Positions 8,900 through 18,465 of a DNA stretch of 34,563 nt are shown here, one piece after another. Each line of letters begins with the position of its first letter. Within the stretch, counting starts at the first letter, position 1. The stretch lies in assembly GCA_022560615.1 (NCBI GenBank), contig JADFSR010000040.1, positions 1 to 34,563 on the forward strand, read 5' to 3'. This DNA comes from Gemmatimonadota bacterium. GTDB lineage: Bacteria > Gemmatimonadota > Gemmatimonadetes > Longimicrobiales > Gaopeijiaceae. Below the pieces are notes generated by a model, which searched no databases, was not told where the DNA came from, and saw only the letters and a list, made by a program, of their open reading frames with translations. The position numbers were made by a program, and so were the translations under genes.

Positions 8900-9433
8900 A
8901 TGAAACTCCCACACACTGCCTTACCGGTCGCCTTGGTCCTCGCGCTGGCGAGCGGCTCCGCGGCGGCCCAGGAGGAGAGGGCGCCCGAGGCCCTGGTGAT
9001 CTCGGCGACCATCCTCACATGGGGACAGGCGCGTCTTCAGACGATCGACGCCCCTGATCGAGACCCCAATACCGTGGCACAGGGAGACGTGGTGGAGTAT
9101 CGGCTAGTCTTCACAAATATCACGGGGCGGCCGGTCAACAACATCCAGTTCACGGACCCCCTGCCGGAAGGCATGCACTACCTGCAAGGCACGGCCGGCG
9201 CGGACCGTGACGACGTCGACGTGGAGTTCTCATTGGACGGCGGCGCGTCCTACTCCGAACAGCCCATGGTCGAGGTGGTCGTCGACGGCCGAACCGAGCA
9301 GCGTCCCGCTAGTCCGGAGGATTACACGGACATCCGGTGGACGGTGCACGGCGACGTTCAGCCCGACGCCAGAGTGACGGCGACCTTTCAGGTCTCATAC
9401 GGCGCACTGGAGAAAACCGGCCCCGGGCGCTAG
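8900..9433 (+). CDS. Small secreted DUF11-domain protein (177 aa)
   Basis: ATG 8900 is chosen over an upstream ATG at 8858 because AGGAGGAAGA sits directly in front and the product then begins with a signal peptide (hydrophobic core ALPVALVLALA, cleavage near SAAAQ). The mature part is essentially one DUF11/TIGR01451-like beta-sandwich (QGDVVEYRLVFTNITGRP, FTDPLPEGMHYL), the same fold as the repeats in the giant protein transcribed away from it. It may be a soluble partner or periplasmic/surface subunit of that protein; this is inferred from proximity and shared fold. It has no anchoring motif. A strong terminator follows at 9536. Confidence 0.85.
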   Translation: MKLPHTALPVALVLALASGSAAAQEERAPEALVISATILTWGQARLQTIDAPDRDPNTVAQGDVVEYRLVFTNITGRPVNNIQFTDPLPEGMHYLQGTAGADRDDVDVEFSLDGGASYSEQPMVEVVVDGRTEQRPASPEDYTDIRWTVHGDVQPDARVTATFQVSYGALEKTGPGR

Positions 9434-9535
9434 GAACGGCTCGACTCATCCGCCTATCGGCACCGGCGGTCCCCACGAAAGGCCCGCGCCCGGGTGAACC
9501 AGCCCGCAGGCGCTTCCAGCCCGCCTCCACCAACT

Positions 9536-9571
9536 ACGGCCCCGCCACCCACAAGTGGGTGACGGGGCCGT
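9536..9571. terminator. Bidirectional terminator between the DUF11 gene and groEL
   Basis: ACGGCCCCG and CACCCA on the left pair with TGGGTG and CGGGGCCGT on the right: 15 pairs with one internal mismatch and a very short loop. It lies between two convergent genes. There is no long T-run on either side, so it may act as a strong hairpin stop in both directions. Confidence 0.7.
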
Positions 9572-9624
9572 TCAGCTCCTAAGACCCGAGCGAACGCAAC
9601 GTTGAGCGTTCCGCCGTTCGTGGG

Positions 9625-11262
<1,638 letters not shown>

Positions 11263-11289
11263 TCATATCTCCTATTTCGTCGAATGCGC

Positions 11290-11589
11290 TTACGGGACGA
11301 TGGCGAGGATGTCGGACTCGCGGAGGATGAGGTACTCCTCACCGTCGAGGGTGACGTCAGTGCCGCTGTACTTCCCGTACAGCACTTTGTCTCCGACCTT
11401 CACGTCCATCTCGAGCCGGGCGCCCTCGTCAGAAACCTTGCCCGGACCCACTGCGATGACCTTGCCTTGGGACGGCTTCTCCTTGGCCGTGTCAGGGATG
11501 TACAGTCCACCCTTCATCTGCTCGTCCTCGTCGAGCGGCAATACCACTACCCGGTCCGACAACGGCTTAACCTTTGTCGCTTTACCCAT
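11290..11589 (-). CDS. groS: Co-chaperonin GroES
   Basis: 99 residues, the usual size. GroES forms the heptameric lid of the GroEL chamber. The frame shows [22 protein letters not shown] with the mobile loop around residues 18-33, then [10 protein letters not shown], and ends with the [11 protein letters not shown] strand. AGGAG stands eight bases before the ATG. It is the first gene of the groESL operon, directly behind a CIRCE element and a TTGACA box. Confidence 0.98.
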   Translation of the reverse strand: MGKATKVKPLSDRVVVLPLDEDEQMKGGLYIPDTAKEKPSQGKVIAVGPGKVSDEGARLEMDVKVGDKVLYGKYSGTDVTLDGEEYLILRESDILAIVP

Positions 11590-11639
11590 TTGGCCTACTC
11601 CTGCTGAAAGGGCCGTGTTTCATTGGGATTTCGGAATTA

Positions 11640-11666
11640 CTAGCACTCGACGGAGTCGAGTGCCAA
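11640..11666 (-). promoter_or_regulatory. CIRCE operator (HrcA binding site)
   Basis: On the plus strand TAGCACTC and GAGTGCCA flank a nine-base spacer GACGGAGTC, matching the CIRCE consensus TTAGCACTC-N9-GAGTGCTAA with one change in each outer arm. HrcA represses groESL through this site until heat shock. The spacer ends are also complementary, so the palindrome becomes a perfect 9-bp stem with a GGA loop. No hrcA is in the window. Confidence 0.92.
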
Positions 11667-11675
11667 CCGGCCGTA

Positions 11676-11703
11676 AATGTCATCGTTTTCGGGATCGTGT
11701 CAA
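11676..11703 (-). promoter_or_regulatory. groESL promoter
   Basis: A perfect -35 box TTGACA (11703-11698) is followed after 16 bases by a weak -10 GACATT (11681-11676). CIRCE begins ten bases further downstream, the normal arrangement for an HrcA-controlled vegetative promoter. Confidence 0.6.
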
Positions 11704-11740
11704 GCGATGGATGCAGACCCATCGAGCCGCTGGAGCTTCC

Positions 11741-12520
11741 CTAGGAAGCGCCTGCGATGATGTCCCCAGCCATTGCCAGCCCGTAGAGCGTTAGGAGTGG
11801 CTCGATCCGATCGACGGTGGTAAGGTGCGGCCCCATCGTGTCCGCAAATCCTCCGGTGGCGACCACATAAGCCTCAGGACGATCCCACTCCTCCTTGATG
11901 CGCCGCACGATGCCGTCGACGGCGTCGATCGCTTGATAGAAGACCCCGCTCTGGATGCACGTCTCCGTGCGTCTACCGATGACGATCTCGGGCGGCTTGA
12001 GCTCGACATTCGGCAGCTTGGCGGTGCGAGCGGATAACCACTCGAGGCCTGCGCTCACGCCAGGGGAGATGACGCCACCGCAGAACACACCCTCGCCGGT
12101 GATGCAGTCGAACGTGGTGGCGGTCCCGAGATCGACCGCAATCGTATCGCGGCGGTAAAGCTCGCGCGCCGCTAGGGTATTGACGACTCGGTCCGCACCG
12201 ACCGAAAGCGGCTCCTCAACGTCGAGCACGATGGGGAGGTCGGACGCCGGCCCTACAGCGATGACCTCGCCTTGAGTGATCTCGCCGAGTGTCTTCATCC
12301 ACACTTGGTTCAGGGAAGGGACCACAGAGCCGATGACGCCGCGCGTGATCCGGGCCTCGTCGATGCCGTCGCCCGCCAGGAAGGCCCTGATCAGCGCGGT
12401 CATCTCGTCGCTCGTGCGTGGGACGCTCGAACTCACCCTCCAGTGCACTGCCAACTCGGTGGTGCTGGTGGCGAGCCCTACGACAGTCTCAGTGTTTCCT
12501 ACGTCGACGACCATCTGCAT
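11741..12520 (-). CDS. coaX: Type III pantothenate kinase
   Basis: 259 residues from ATG 12520, preceded by GGAGAG. The open frame extends upstream, but that part is intergenic and repeat sequence. CoaX phosphorylates pantothenate in the first step of coenzyme A synthesis; it is an ASKHA-fold enzyme that needs a monovalent cation. Visible motifs are the phosphate loop DVGNTETVVG (residues 6-15), GADRVVN near 106, and VDLGTATTFD near 127. It is the last gene of the secD-to-coaX unit. A MITE-like element now separates it from birA, 73 bases upstream of its start, and could affect its transcription. Confidence 0.95.
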   Translation of the reverse strand: MQMVVDVGNTETVVGLATSTTELAVHWRVSSSVPRTSDEMTALIRAFLAGDGIDEARITRGVIGSVVPSLNQVWMKTLGEITQGEVIAVGPASDLPIVLDVEEPLSVGADRVVNTLAARELYRRDTIAVDLGTATTFDCITGEGVFCGGVISPGVSAGLEWLSARTAKLPNVELKPPEIVIGRRTETCIQSGVFYQAIDAVDGIVRRIKEEWDRPEAYVVATGGFADTMGPHLTTVDRIEPLLTLYGLAMAGDIIAGAS

Positions 12521-12593
12521 TGGACTCTCCGTCCGTATGTGTGCGGCCCGCTCTACTCCTCCCACACTGTCCCAGCGTGGCCCTGATCTACTA

Positions 12594-12623
12594 GCAGCCC
12601 GTGGGAGAAGTACAGCGGGCCGC
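12594..12623 (+). repeat. Left terminal inverted repeat of the MITE-like element
   Basis: 30 bases, identical to the reverse complement of 12940-12969 except at one position (C against A at base 23). Preceded by CTA, so the CTAG target straddles the end. Confidence 0.85.
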
Positions 12624-12894
12624 GTTACGGTGCCACGGCCCCAGAGGGCACCCGCCCAAAGGGCGGGTCGCGGCGCGACGACGCCATAGCCGTCGCTACG
12701 GCTACGAGCTCCAACGACGGAGATGGAGCCGTGCCACCGTAACCCGCGAACTGGTAGATCATATGTCACTCATGGTGTCGGGCGCGACCACCGCTTCGCG
12801 GCGGTGCCCGGTCGCGGCCCAATAGGTCGTCTCTCCTCCTCGGACCACCGCCTTCGGCGGCGGTGCCCGCTACGGCTACGACTCGTCGTCCTTC

Positions 12895-13761
12895 CTACTC
12901 TTGATCTCGCGAGACCCCCGGGTACCCGCTTGCGGGTGGGCGGCCCTCTGTACTTCTCCCACGGGCTGCTAGGCGGACGCTCCCGGCCACCACGCCTACC
13001 CGGGAACCGTCATCGCGCTCCAGCAACAGCGCACCCGTCTCGAGAATACCGCGCGCGATCCCGGGCCCCTCCTGTTCCGTACGCACGCGCTGGTTCGAGA
13101 ACACGTCGCGGCGGTTCAGGGCGGCGAGCACCTGCTCCGGAAGTGCGAGGCTGTGGGATCCCCCGGCCTCTGTCACCCGCATCAACTCCCCAAGGATCGC
13201 ACCTGAAAGTGCCCCCCTGGACACCGGTGTTTCGAGCGACTCCTCGAGCGAGCCCGCGCGCGTGGCGATGTCTTGTGCGAAGCCGCCTGGCGGCGTGCGC
13301 ACGTTGACACCGATGCCCGCCACGACGACCTCCCCCGAACCGGCCGAGCTGCCGCGGACGGCCTCGCACAGGACGCCCGCCACCTTCTTCCCTCCTATGA
13401 GGACGTCGTTCGGCCATTCGATTCCAGCCTCGATCACCGACGCCACCTGCTCGACGGCTCGCGCCGTCGCGAGTCCCACGATCAGGGGCAGATACCCTAC
13501 GGACGGGCTCGAAGCCGGGAGCAGAACCGACATCCAGAGACCGGACCCGGCCGGAGAGTGCCACGCAGTGCTTCGCCGGCCACGCCCGGCGCTCTGGGAC
13601 TCCGAGATGACGACCGAAAAGTGTCCAGCACCCTGCCCCGCGATCTCCTTCAACCGATCATTCGTCGAGGCGAGCTCGTCGTGTGCTTCGAAGACCGGCA
13701 CACCCCACCGGTCGGTCCAGACAGAAACCGGCTCGCCTTCCCAGTAGCTCAGGCGCGCCAC
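12895..13761 (-). CDS. birA: Biotin-[acetyl-CoA-carboxylase] ligase, C-terminus altered by insertion
   Basis: 288 residues from GTG 13761. This start is tentative: SD-like GGAGAG is about 17 bases away, and the open frame runs further back under uppP. BirA makes biotinyl-AMP and attaches biotin to carboxylase carrier domains. Motifs are SESQSAGRGRRSTAW (residues about 55-69), the adenylate loop, and EWPNDVLIGGKKVAG near 117. There is no N-terminal HTH, so this is a ligase only and not the E. coli type repressor. The last 24 residues or so, from SVRL onward, are encoded by the MITE-like element and end at TAG 12895-12897. Removing the element gives the tail SVRLVDQGHAGTVWEE and a stop just before the coaX ribosome-binding site. 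Confidence 0.9.
   Translation of the reverse strand: MARLSYWEGEPVSVWTDRWGVPVFEAHDELASTNDRLKEIAGQGAGHFSVVISESQSAGRGRRSTAWHSPAGSGLWMSVLLPASSPSVGYLPLIVGLATARAVEQVASVIEAGIEWPNDVLIGGKKVAGVLCEAVRGSSAGSGEVVVAGIGVNVRTPPGGFAQDIATRAGSLEESLETPVSRGALSGAILGELMRVTEAGGSHSLALPEQVLAALNRRDVFSNQRVRTEQEGPGIARGILETGALLLERDDGSRVGVVAGSVRLAARGRSTEGRPPASGYPGVSRDQE
12940..12969 (-). repeat. Right terminal inverted repeat of the MITE-like element
   Basis: Partner of 12594-12623. It is translated as part of birA: residues AARGRSTEGR of the present protein are encoded by this repeat. Confidence 0.85.
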
Positions 13762-13795
13762 GAAGCTACCGAGCGGCTCTCTCCGCTGATGCCGG

Positions 13796-14578
13796 TCACC
13801 GCACCCACAGGTAGGAGAGGAAGGCGCCGCCGACCAGCCAGCAATACGGGGCGAAGAGGTGAAAGGAACGCTTATCGAGCATCGCGACGAACGTTCGTAT
13901 GGCGAGCACGCCGGTTGCCGCGGCCACTGCGCTACCCACGAGCAGGGGCGTGATGCCCAGCGCCGAAGCCGAACCAAGATTGGGAATCTGGAGCACCGCC
14001 GCGCCCGCGATCGCCGGAATCGCCATGAGGAATGAGAAGGCCGCCGCTTCCTCGGCGTAAACCCCGAGCCACAGCGCAGCGACCACGGTCGTCCCGGATC
14101 GCGAGATGCCGGGCACGACCGCGCACACTTGGGCCAGGCCGATCAGCACCGCGGCTGTAAGCGCCGGGCGTTCGCGCGCTCCCCTGGCAATCCCGCCGCG
14201 GCTCGACCACAGGACGACGCCAGTCACCAGGAGCCCGACACCCGATACCATGGGGTTGTCGAAGAGCGCCTCGATGCGGTCCTGCGCCAAGCGGCCCGCA
14301 ATCACGATCGGGATCGTTGCCGTGACGATCAGGCCCACGTATGCCAGCGCCTCACGATCCCCCTTGAGTACGCCGCTCGCGAGGCCCACGATCCGGGCGC
14401 GATATACGAGAAGGATCGAGAGCAGCGTCGCGACATGCACCGCGACCTCGAAGAGCATGCCCTGTGTTGCACTTCCGAGCACCGACTGGGTAATGACCAG
14501 ATGACCCGAACTAGAGACTGGCAGGAATTCCGTCGCTCCCTGGACGAATCCGAGAACGGCGGCTTCCCAAACTGTCAT
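13796..14578 (-). CDS. uppP: Undecaprenyl-diphosphatase (BacA family)
   Basis: 260 residues, normal for BacA/UppP. This inner-membrane enzyme dephosphorylates undecaprenyl pyrophosphate to recycle the lipid carrier for peptidoglycan. Diagnostic motifs are GATEFLPVSSSGHLVI (residues about 13-28) and PGISRSGTTV near 155. Several hydrophobic spans are visible (LLSILLVYRARIVG; VLLFLIP-like segments). ATG 14578 overlaps the stop of bshA as ATGA, so translation is coupled. Birth of longer frames upstream is only read-through of bshA in another frame. Confidence 0.95.
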   Translation of the reverse strand: MTVWEAAVLGFVQGATEFLPVSSSGHLVITQSVLGSATQGMLFEVAVHVATLLSILLVYRARIVGLASGVLKGDREALAYVGLIVTATIPIVIAGRLAQDRIEALFDNPMVSGVGLLVTGVVLWSSRGGIARGARERPALTAAVLIGLAQVCAVVPGISRSGTTVVAALWLGVYAEEAAAFSFLMAIPAIAGAAVLQIPNLGSASALGITPLLVGSAVAAATGVLAIRTFVAMLDKRSFHLFAPYCWLVGGAFLSYLWVR

Positions 14579-15708
14579 TGAGGCGCCCCTAGCACTCGCT
14601 CGTAGTACCGCTCGTACAGAGGCACGACTCGCTCTGCCGAGAACCGTTCCTCGGCGAGTGCCCGGCCCGCGTCCGAGAGCGACCGCCAAAGGTCGTCGTC
14701 TCCCAGGATGCGCAGTCCTGCCTCAACCATGCCGTCGATGTCCCCGATGTCGAACATATAGCCCGTCGTCCCGTGTTCGATGACCTCGGGCAGCCCGCCT
14801 ACATTCGATGCCACGACCGGCACACCACACGCCATGGCTTCGAGCGCGACGAGACCAAACGACTCGCTGCCCGAAGGCAACAAGAAGAGGTCGGCGCACG
14901 AAAGCAACTCGTGCACGGAGGTGTGCTTGCCCAGGAAAAGAACCCTGTCGCGCACACCGAGCTCATCGGCGCGCATGAGGACCCTAGGACGTTCGGGTCC
15001 GTCGCCAATGAGCACCAGTCTCGACGGCTGCTTTGCGGTCAATCGGGCGAAGACGGACACGACGTCTTCCACGCGCTTCACCGCACGATAGTTGGAGATG
15101 TGCATCACGATCTTCTCGCCTTCCAGGGCGAACGCTTCGCGGTGGCATGGCTCGAGCCCCGGCCGGTAGACCGCGGTGTCGACGAAGTTCGGGATCACCT
15201 CGATCCGTTCTTCCGGAACCGTGAAGTCCCGAACAGTCTCACGCTTCAAGAACTCCGATACGGCGGTCAGTCCGTGCGACCTCAGTATTGAGAAGCGTGT
15301 GATGGCGTGGAACGACGGGTGAAGCCCCACCAGTGTGATGTCCGTGCCGTGCAGCGTCGTGACGATCTTCAGGTCGCTCTCTTCACCCAGCATCTCGTGC
15401 GCGATCCATGCCGACGTGGCATGCGGGATGGCGTAGTGTACGTGCACCAGGTCCAACTCGTGCTTGCGCGCGGTGTCGTGCAACGCGACCGCGAGCGCGA
15501 GCGAGTACGGGGGATGCTCGAAGAGCGGGTAGTCCTCCATTTCGACCTCGTGGAAGAAGACCCGCTCACGGAAGTGTTCCAGCCGGAACGGCTGGGCGTA
15601 GGAGACGAAGTGTACCTCGTGCCCGCGCTGAGCGAGCGCAAGGCCTAGCTCGGTCGCGACCGCTCCGGAGCCACCGTACGTCGGATAGCAGGTGATGCCG
15701 ATCCTCAT
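14575..15708 (-). CDS. bshA: N-acetyl-alpha-D-glucosaminyl L-malate synthase
   Basis: 377 residues, the usual BshA size. It is a GT4/GT-B glycosyltransferase that joins GlcNAc from UDP-GlcNAc to L-malate, the first step of bacillithiol. The N-terminus MRIGITCYPTYGGSGAVATELG is characteristic. The nucleotide-sugar site GSESFGLVALEAMACGVPVVAS lies near residues 290-311, with a VHYAIPHA segment near 96. ATG 15708 overlaps the miaA stop as ATGA, and its own stop overlaps uppP. Bacillithiol is known from Firmicutes, Deinococcus and some Bacteroidota, Acidobacteriota and Gemmatimonadota. bshB and bshC are not in the window. Confidence 0.92.
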   Translation of the reverse strand: MRIGITCYPTYGGSGAVATELGLALAQRGHEVHFVSYAQPFRLEHFRERVFFHEVEMEDYPLFEHPPYSLALAVALHDTARKHELDLVHVHYAIPHATSAWIAHEMLGEESDLKIVTTLHGTDITLVGLHPSFHAITRFSILRSHGLTAVSEFLKRETVRDFTVPEERIEVIPNFVDTAVYRPGLEPCHREAFALEGEKIVMHISNYRAVKRVEDVVSVFARLTAKQPSRLVLIGDGPERPRVLMRADELGVRDRVLFLGKHTSVHELLSCADLFLLPSGSESFGLVALEAMACGVPVVASNVGGLPEVIEHGTTGYMFDIGDIDGMVEAGLRILGDDDLWRSLSDAGRALAEERFSAERVVPLYERYYERVLGAPQ

Positions 15709-16688
15709 GAGGCCACCCCACAACGTCCGCCCGAGGGGGCGACGCCGTCCGCACTCCACGCCTCCAGCGTCATGCGCACCTGATCCTCGATCGGCGCGGT
15801 GGCGTCGATGCGGAGCACCGAGGCCGGCAACTGATTTCGGAACCACGTGATCTGGCGCCGGGCGTACCGACGCGTGTTCGCACGAATCTCTTCCATGGCC
15901 TCCTCGAGCGTGATCTCGCCCTCCAGGTGTCGGATCGCTTCCCGATATCCTGTCCCCGTCATCCCGGGTGCGTCCCCGTCATACCCGGCGTCCAGCAAGC
16001 CCCGTACCTCTTCCAGAAGTCCCCGTTCCACCATGCGGCTCACACGGTCGTCGATGCGGCGATCCATCTCCTCGCGCGGGAGCTCGAGCAGTACGACCGT
16101 TCCGGCGATCCCCTCGGCCTGTGCAGGCGCCTCACGATGCCAGCGTGACAGCGGCACCCCAGTGAGCAGGGCGACCTCGAGCGTGCGGCTCATTCGCTGG
16201 GGACCTCCTTCGATCGCGAGAGGCGCCCTGTCCGGATCGAGCCGCTCCACCCATCGGGCGAGCAACGCAGGCTGCTGTCCTTTCAGGTAGTTGCGGATCG
16301 CTTCGACGCGCGCCGTCTCCATTGGAGGCTCCGCGAAGATGGGTTCCATGACTGCCTTCAAGAAGAAGCCCGTCCCGCCGACGATGACCGGGATTCGTCC
16401 CCTCCCCGAGATCTCGTCTACCCAACGGCGCACGTCCCGGGCGAACTGACCCGCCGAGTATCGTCCGTCCGGCTGGACCAGGTCGAGACCGTGATGCGGA
16501 ACTCGCTTCCTATGCTCTGCGAGCACCTTGTCGGTCCCGATGTCCATGCCGGTATACACCTGGCGCGAGTCCATCGAGATGATCTCGATGTCGAGGTGCT
16601 CGGCGAGCGCGAGCGAGAGGTCGGTCTTCCCGGAGGCGGTGGGGCCCGTGACCGCGAGGAAAGAGGTGGCGCCGTCGGATGCGTTCAC
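15705..16688 (-). CDS. miaA: tRNA dimethylallyltransferase
   Basis: 327 residues from GTG 16688, which overlaps the mutL stop as GTGA. MiaA adds a dimethylallyl group to A37 of tRNAs reading UNN codons. The P-loop GPTASGKTDLSLALAE is at residues about 14-29, followed by DSRQVYTGMDIGTDK, HHGLDLV and VGGTGFFLKA. The C-terminal part NTRRYARRQITWFRNQL is the family tRNA-binding signature. The mutL-miaA order is common in bacteria. The open frame extends upstream into mutL, but only this start keeps the family N-terminus. Confidence 0.95.
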   Translation of the reverse strand: MNASDGATSFLAVTGPTASGKTDLSLALAEHLDIEIISMDSRQVYTGMDIGTDKVLAEHRKRVPHHGLDLVQPDGRYSAGQFARDVRRWVDEISGRGRIPVIVGGTGFFLKAVMEPIFAEPPMETARVEAIRNYLKGQQPALLARWVERLDPDRAPLAIEGGPQRMSRTLEVALLTGVPLSRWHREAPAQAEGIAGTVVLLELPREEMDRRIDDRVSRMVERGLLEEVRGLLDAGYDGDAPGMTGTGYREAIRHLEGEITLEEAMEEIRANTRRYARRQITWFRNQLPASVLRIDATAPIEDQVRMTLEAWSADGVAPSGGRCGVAS

Positions 16689-18433
16689 GTCCGTCCGAAC
16701 TTCCTCGCGAGCTCTCCCCGGGAAAGCCTCACGACGGTCGGGCGGCCATGCACATCGTGGTGAGGTAGGTCTGTGGCGAAGAGCTCGTCGAACAGTTCCT
16801 GCATCTCCGCCCCGGAGAGCTTCTGCCCTGCCTTGATCGCGCCCTTGCACGCGAAGGTCATCGCGATGCGTTCGTGCTGGTTCTTGGCGGAGCGCACGAG
16901 CTCGGACCCGTGGGTCAACTCCTCGACCATCTCCCGGAACGCGCGTTCCGCGTCGAAGTAACGGTGCGGGTTGGGCACCGCGTGCACGATCACGGTATCT
17001 CCTCCGAAGGGCTCGACCTCGAAGCCGACGCGCTCGAGCAGACCCTTGAGGTCGACGACCTGCTCGATTTCGGCCTGGGTGAGTCGGATCGTGAGCGGGA
17101 AGAGCAAGCGCTGTCCTTCCTCCCCTCCCCGTTCGAAGCTCTCCATGAGGCGCTGGAAGAGCACTCGCTCGTGCGCGGAGTGCTGGTCCACGATGAGGAT
17201 GCCGTCGCGCGTCTCAGCGAGGATGTATGTGTGGAGCGCTTGCCACAGACGGGGCCGAGCGGCACCGGGTTCGAGCTCCGGTGCTGCGCTGGCTCCGTCC
17301 GGATCCGTCTCGCCCGACACATCGGCACCGGCCATGAAGAGCGCCATCTGCGCGTCCGAGGTGGGGGCGAGGGGGCCCTCGCTACCTTCGCGGACCACCA
17401 GAGGCGGCGGCGCGAGCTGCGTGTCGAACGTCGCGGAGCTTTCCTCTCGCTCCAGTGCACCACGCACCGCGTCTTCGACCAGAGTCTCGATCCGCGACCA
17501 CTCCTTGAAGCGCACTTCTGCCTTCGCGGGGTGCACGTTGACGTCCACGTGTCCCTTCGGAACCTGCAGATAGAAGAACATCCACGGACGCGCTCCCTCC
17601 GGGATGGTAGTGCGATAGCCGCGTTCGGCAGCCTTTACGAGCCGCGGCGCACGGAACGGCCGTCCGTTCACGAAGAGATAGCTCCGCCGCACACCGGGCT
17701 TCGCGGCATCTGGACGCTGCACGAGCCCCTTCAAGTCGAACCCGTTCTCGCTGTTCGAAGCAAGAATCAGAGTGCTGCTCTGATCGGCGCCCCACACCTG
17801 CCCAACTCGCGCGGCCGCGTCATCCACCGCTGGTAGATCGAGCAGCGTGCGATCGTCGGAGGTCAGCAGGAAGGCGACCTTGGGGTTGGCGAGCGCAAGC
17901 CCGGTCGTGGCTTCGCTGATCACGCGGCTCTCCGCGCTCACCGACTTCAAGAACTTGGCCCGCGCGGGCGCGTTGTAGAACAGGTTCCTAACCTCGACCG
18001 TCGTACCGCGGCGGCGGGGAAGATCCTCGACCGCGCTGATTTGGCCACCGTCGACCAACACCCGCGTTCCGACATCCTCGTCGGCGTCGCGGGTGTCCAG
18101 CGTCAGCCGCGATACTGCTGCGATCGAAGGCAGCGCTTCGCCACGGAAGCCGAAGGTGCGGATTCCTCGGAGGTCTTCCGCCACGGCGATCTTGCTCGTC
18201 GCGTAGCGGTCCAGGCAGAGCAACGCGTCTTCCCGCCCCATGCCGATGCCGTCGTCGCTGACCCGGATGCGGCGCTTACCGCCGCGTTCGATCGCGATCT
18301 CGACCCGGCGCGCCCGAGCGTCGAGCGCGTTCTCGACGAGCTCCTTCACCACAGACGCGGGGCGTTCCACGACCTCACCCGCGGCGATCTGGTTCGCCAC
18401 GACGTCCGGAAGTACCTGGATGCGCCTAGCCAT
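16685..18433 (-). CDS. mutL: DNA mismatch repair protein MutL with altered endonuclease motifs
   Basis: 582 residues from ATG 18433, set by the universal opening IQVLPDVVANQIAAGEVVERP; the longer frame upstream has no family match. The GHKL ATPase is clear: NALDA (35-39), DGIGM (61-65), GFRGEAL (95-101). The C-terminal dimerisation/endonuclease domain begins near 395. The motif DQHAxxExxxxE appears as DQHSAHERVLFQ (416-427), so the second Glu is Gln. The CPHGRP metal motif appears as DVHGRP (560-565), so the Cys is Asp. The linker (about 340-390) is short and acidic. No clear SD precedes the start. tatD lies 32 bases upstream. Confidence 0.95.
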   Translation of the reverse strand: MARRIQVLPDVVANQIAAGEVVERPASVVKELVENALDARARRVEIAIERGGKRRIRVSDDGIGMGREDALLCLDRYATSKIAVAEDLRGIRTFGFRGEALPSIAAVSRLTLDTRDADEDVGTRVLVDGGQISAVEDLPRRRGTTVEVRNLFYNAPARAKFLKSVSAESRVISEATTGLALANPKVAFLLTSDDRTLLDLPAVDDAAARVGQVWGADQSSTLILASNSENGFDLKGLVQRPDAAKPGVRRSYLFVNGRPFRAPRLVKAAERGYRTTIPEGARPWMFFYLQVPKGHVDVNVHPAKAEVRFKEWSRIETLVEDAVRGALEREESSATFDTQLAPPPLVVREGSEGPLAPTSDAQMALFMAGADVSGETDPDGASAAPELEPGAARPRLWQALHTYILAETRDGILIVDQHSAHERVLFQRLMESFERGGEEGQRLLFPLTIRLTQAEIEQVVDLKGLLERVGFEVEPFGGDTVIVHAVPNPHRYFDAERAFREMVEELTHGSELVRSAKNQHERIAMTFACKGAIKAGQKLSGAEMQELFDELFATDLPHHDVHGRPTVVRLSRGELARKFGRT

Positions 18434-18465
18434 GGGGGAATCTAGCAGCCGAAAGAATCGAGGCC

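Larger units (their letters stand above)
12594..12969. mobile_element. MITE-like non-autonomous element, 376 bp, in a CTAG target
   Basis: The ends 12594-12623 and 12940-12969 are inverted repeats of 30 bases with one mismatch, beginning GCAGCCCGTGGGAGAAG. Both sides are flanked by TA, and CTAG spans each junction, as for IS630-family insertions (target CTAG, TA duplicated). The inside has no credible gene. It is full of smaller inverted repeats, for example GTTACGGTG near 12625 against its complement near 12740, plus hairpins ACCACCGC-TTCG-GCGGCGGTGCC-like near 12792 and 12844. The insertion replaced the natural C-terminus of birA. No second copy or transposase is in the window. Confidence 0.8.

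Noticed and set aside
8587-9018. 143-codon minus-strand frame across the divergent intergenic region
   Set aside because: It overlaps the well-supported small DUF11 gene, has no recognisable domain, low-complexity Arg/Ser-rich composition and no SD; it looks like a GC-rich shadow frame.
11734-11748. GCTTCC-CTA-GGAAGC hairpin at the coaX stop as operon terminator
   Set aside because: Only six pairs, overlaps the stop codon, and no T-run follows on the minus strand.
12598-12960. CRISPR-like reading of the repeated hairpins between birA and coaX
   Set aside because: The repeats are inverted rather than regularly spaced direct repeats, and terminal inverted repeats in a CTAG target explain them better.
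16874-17836. 320-codon plus-strand frame opposite mutL
   Set aside because: Antisense shadow, no family features, no SD or signal.
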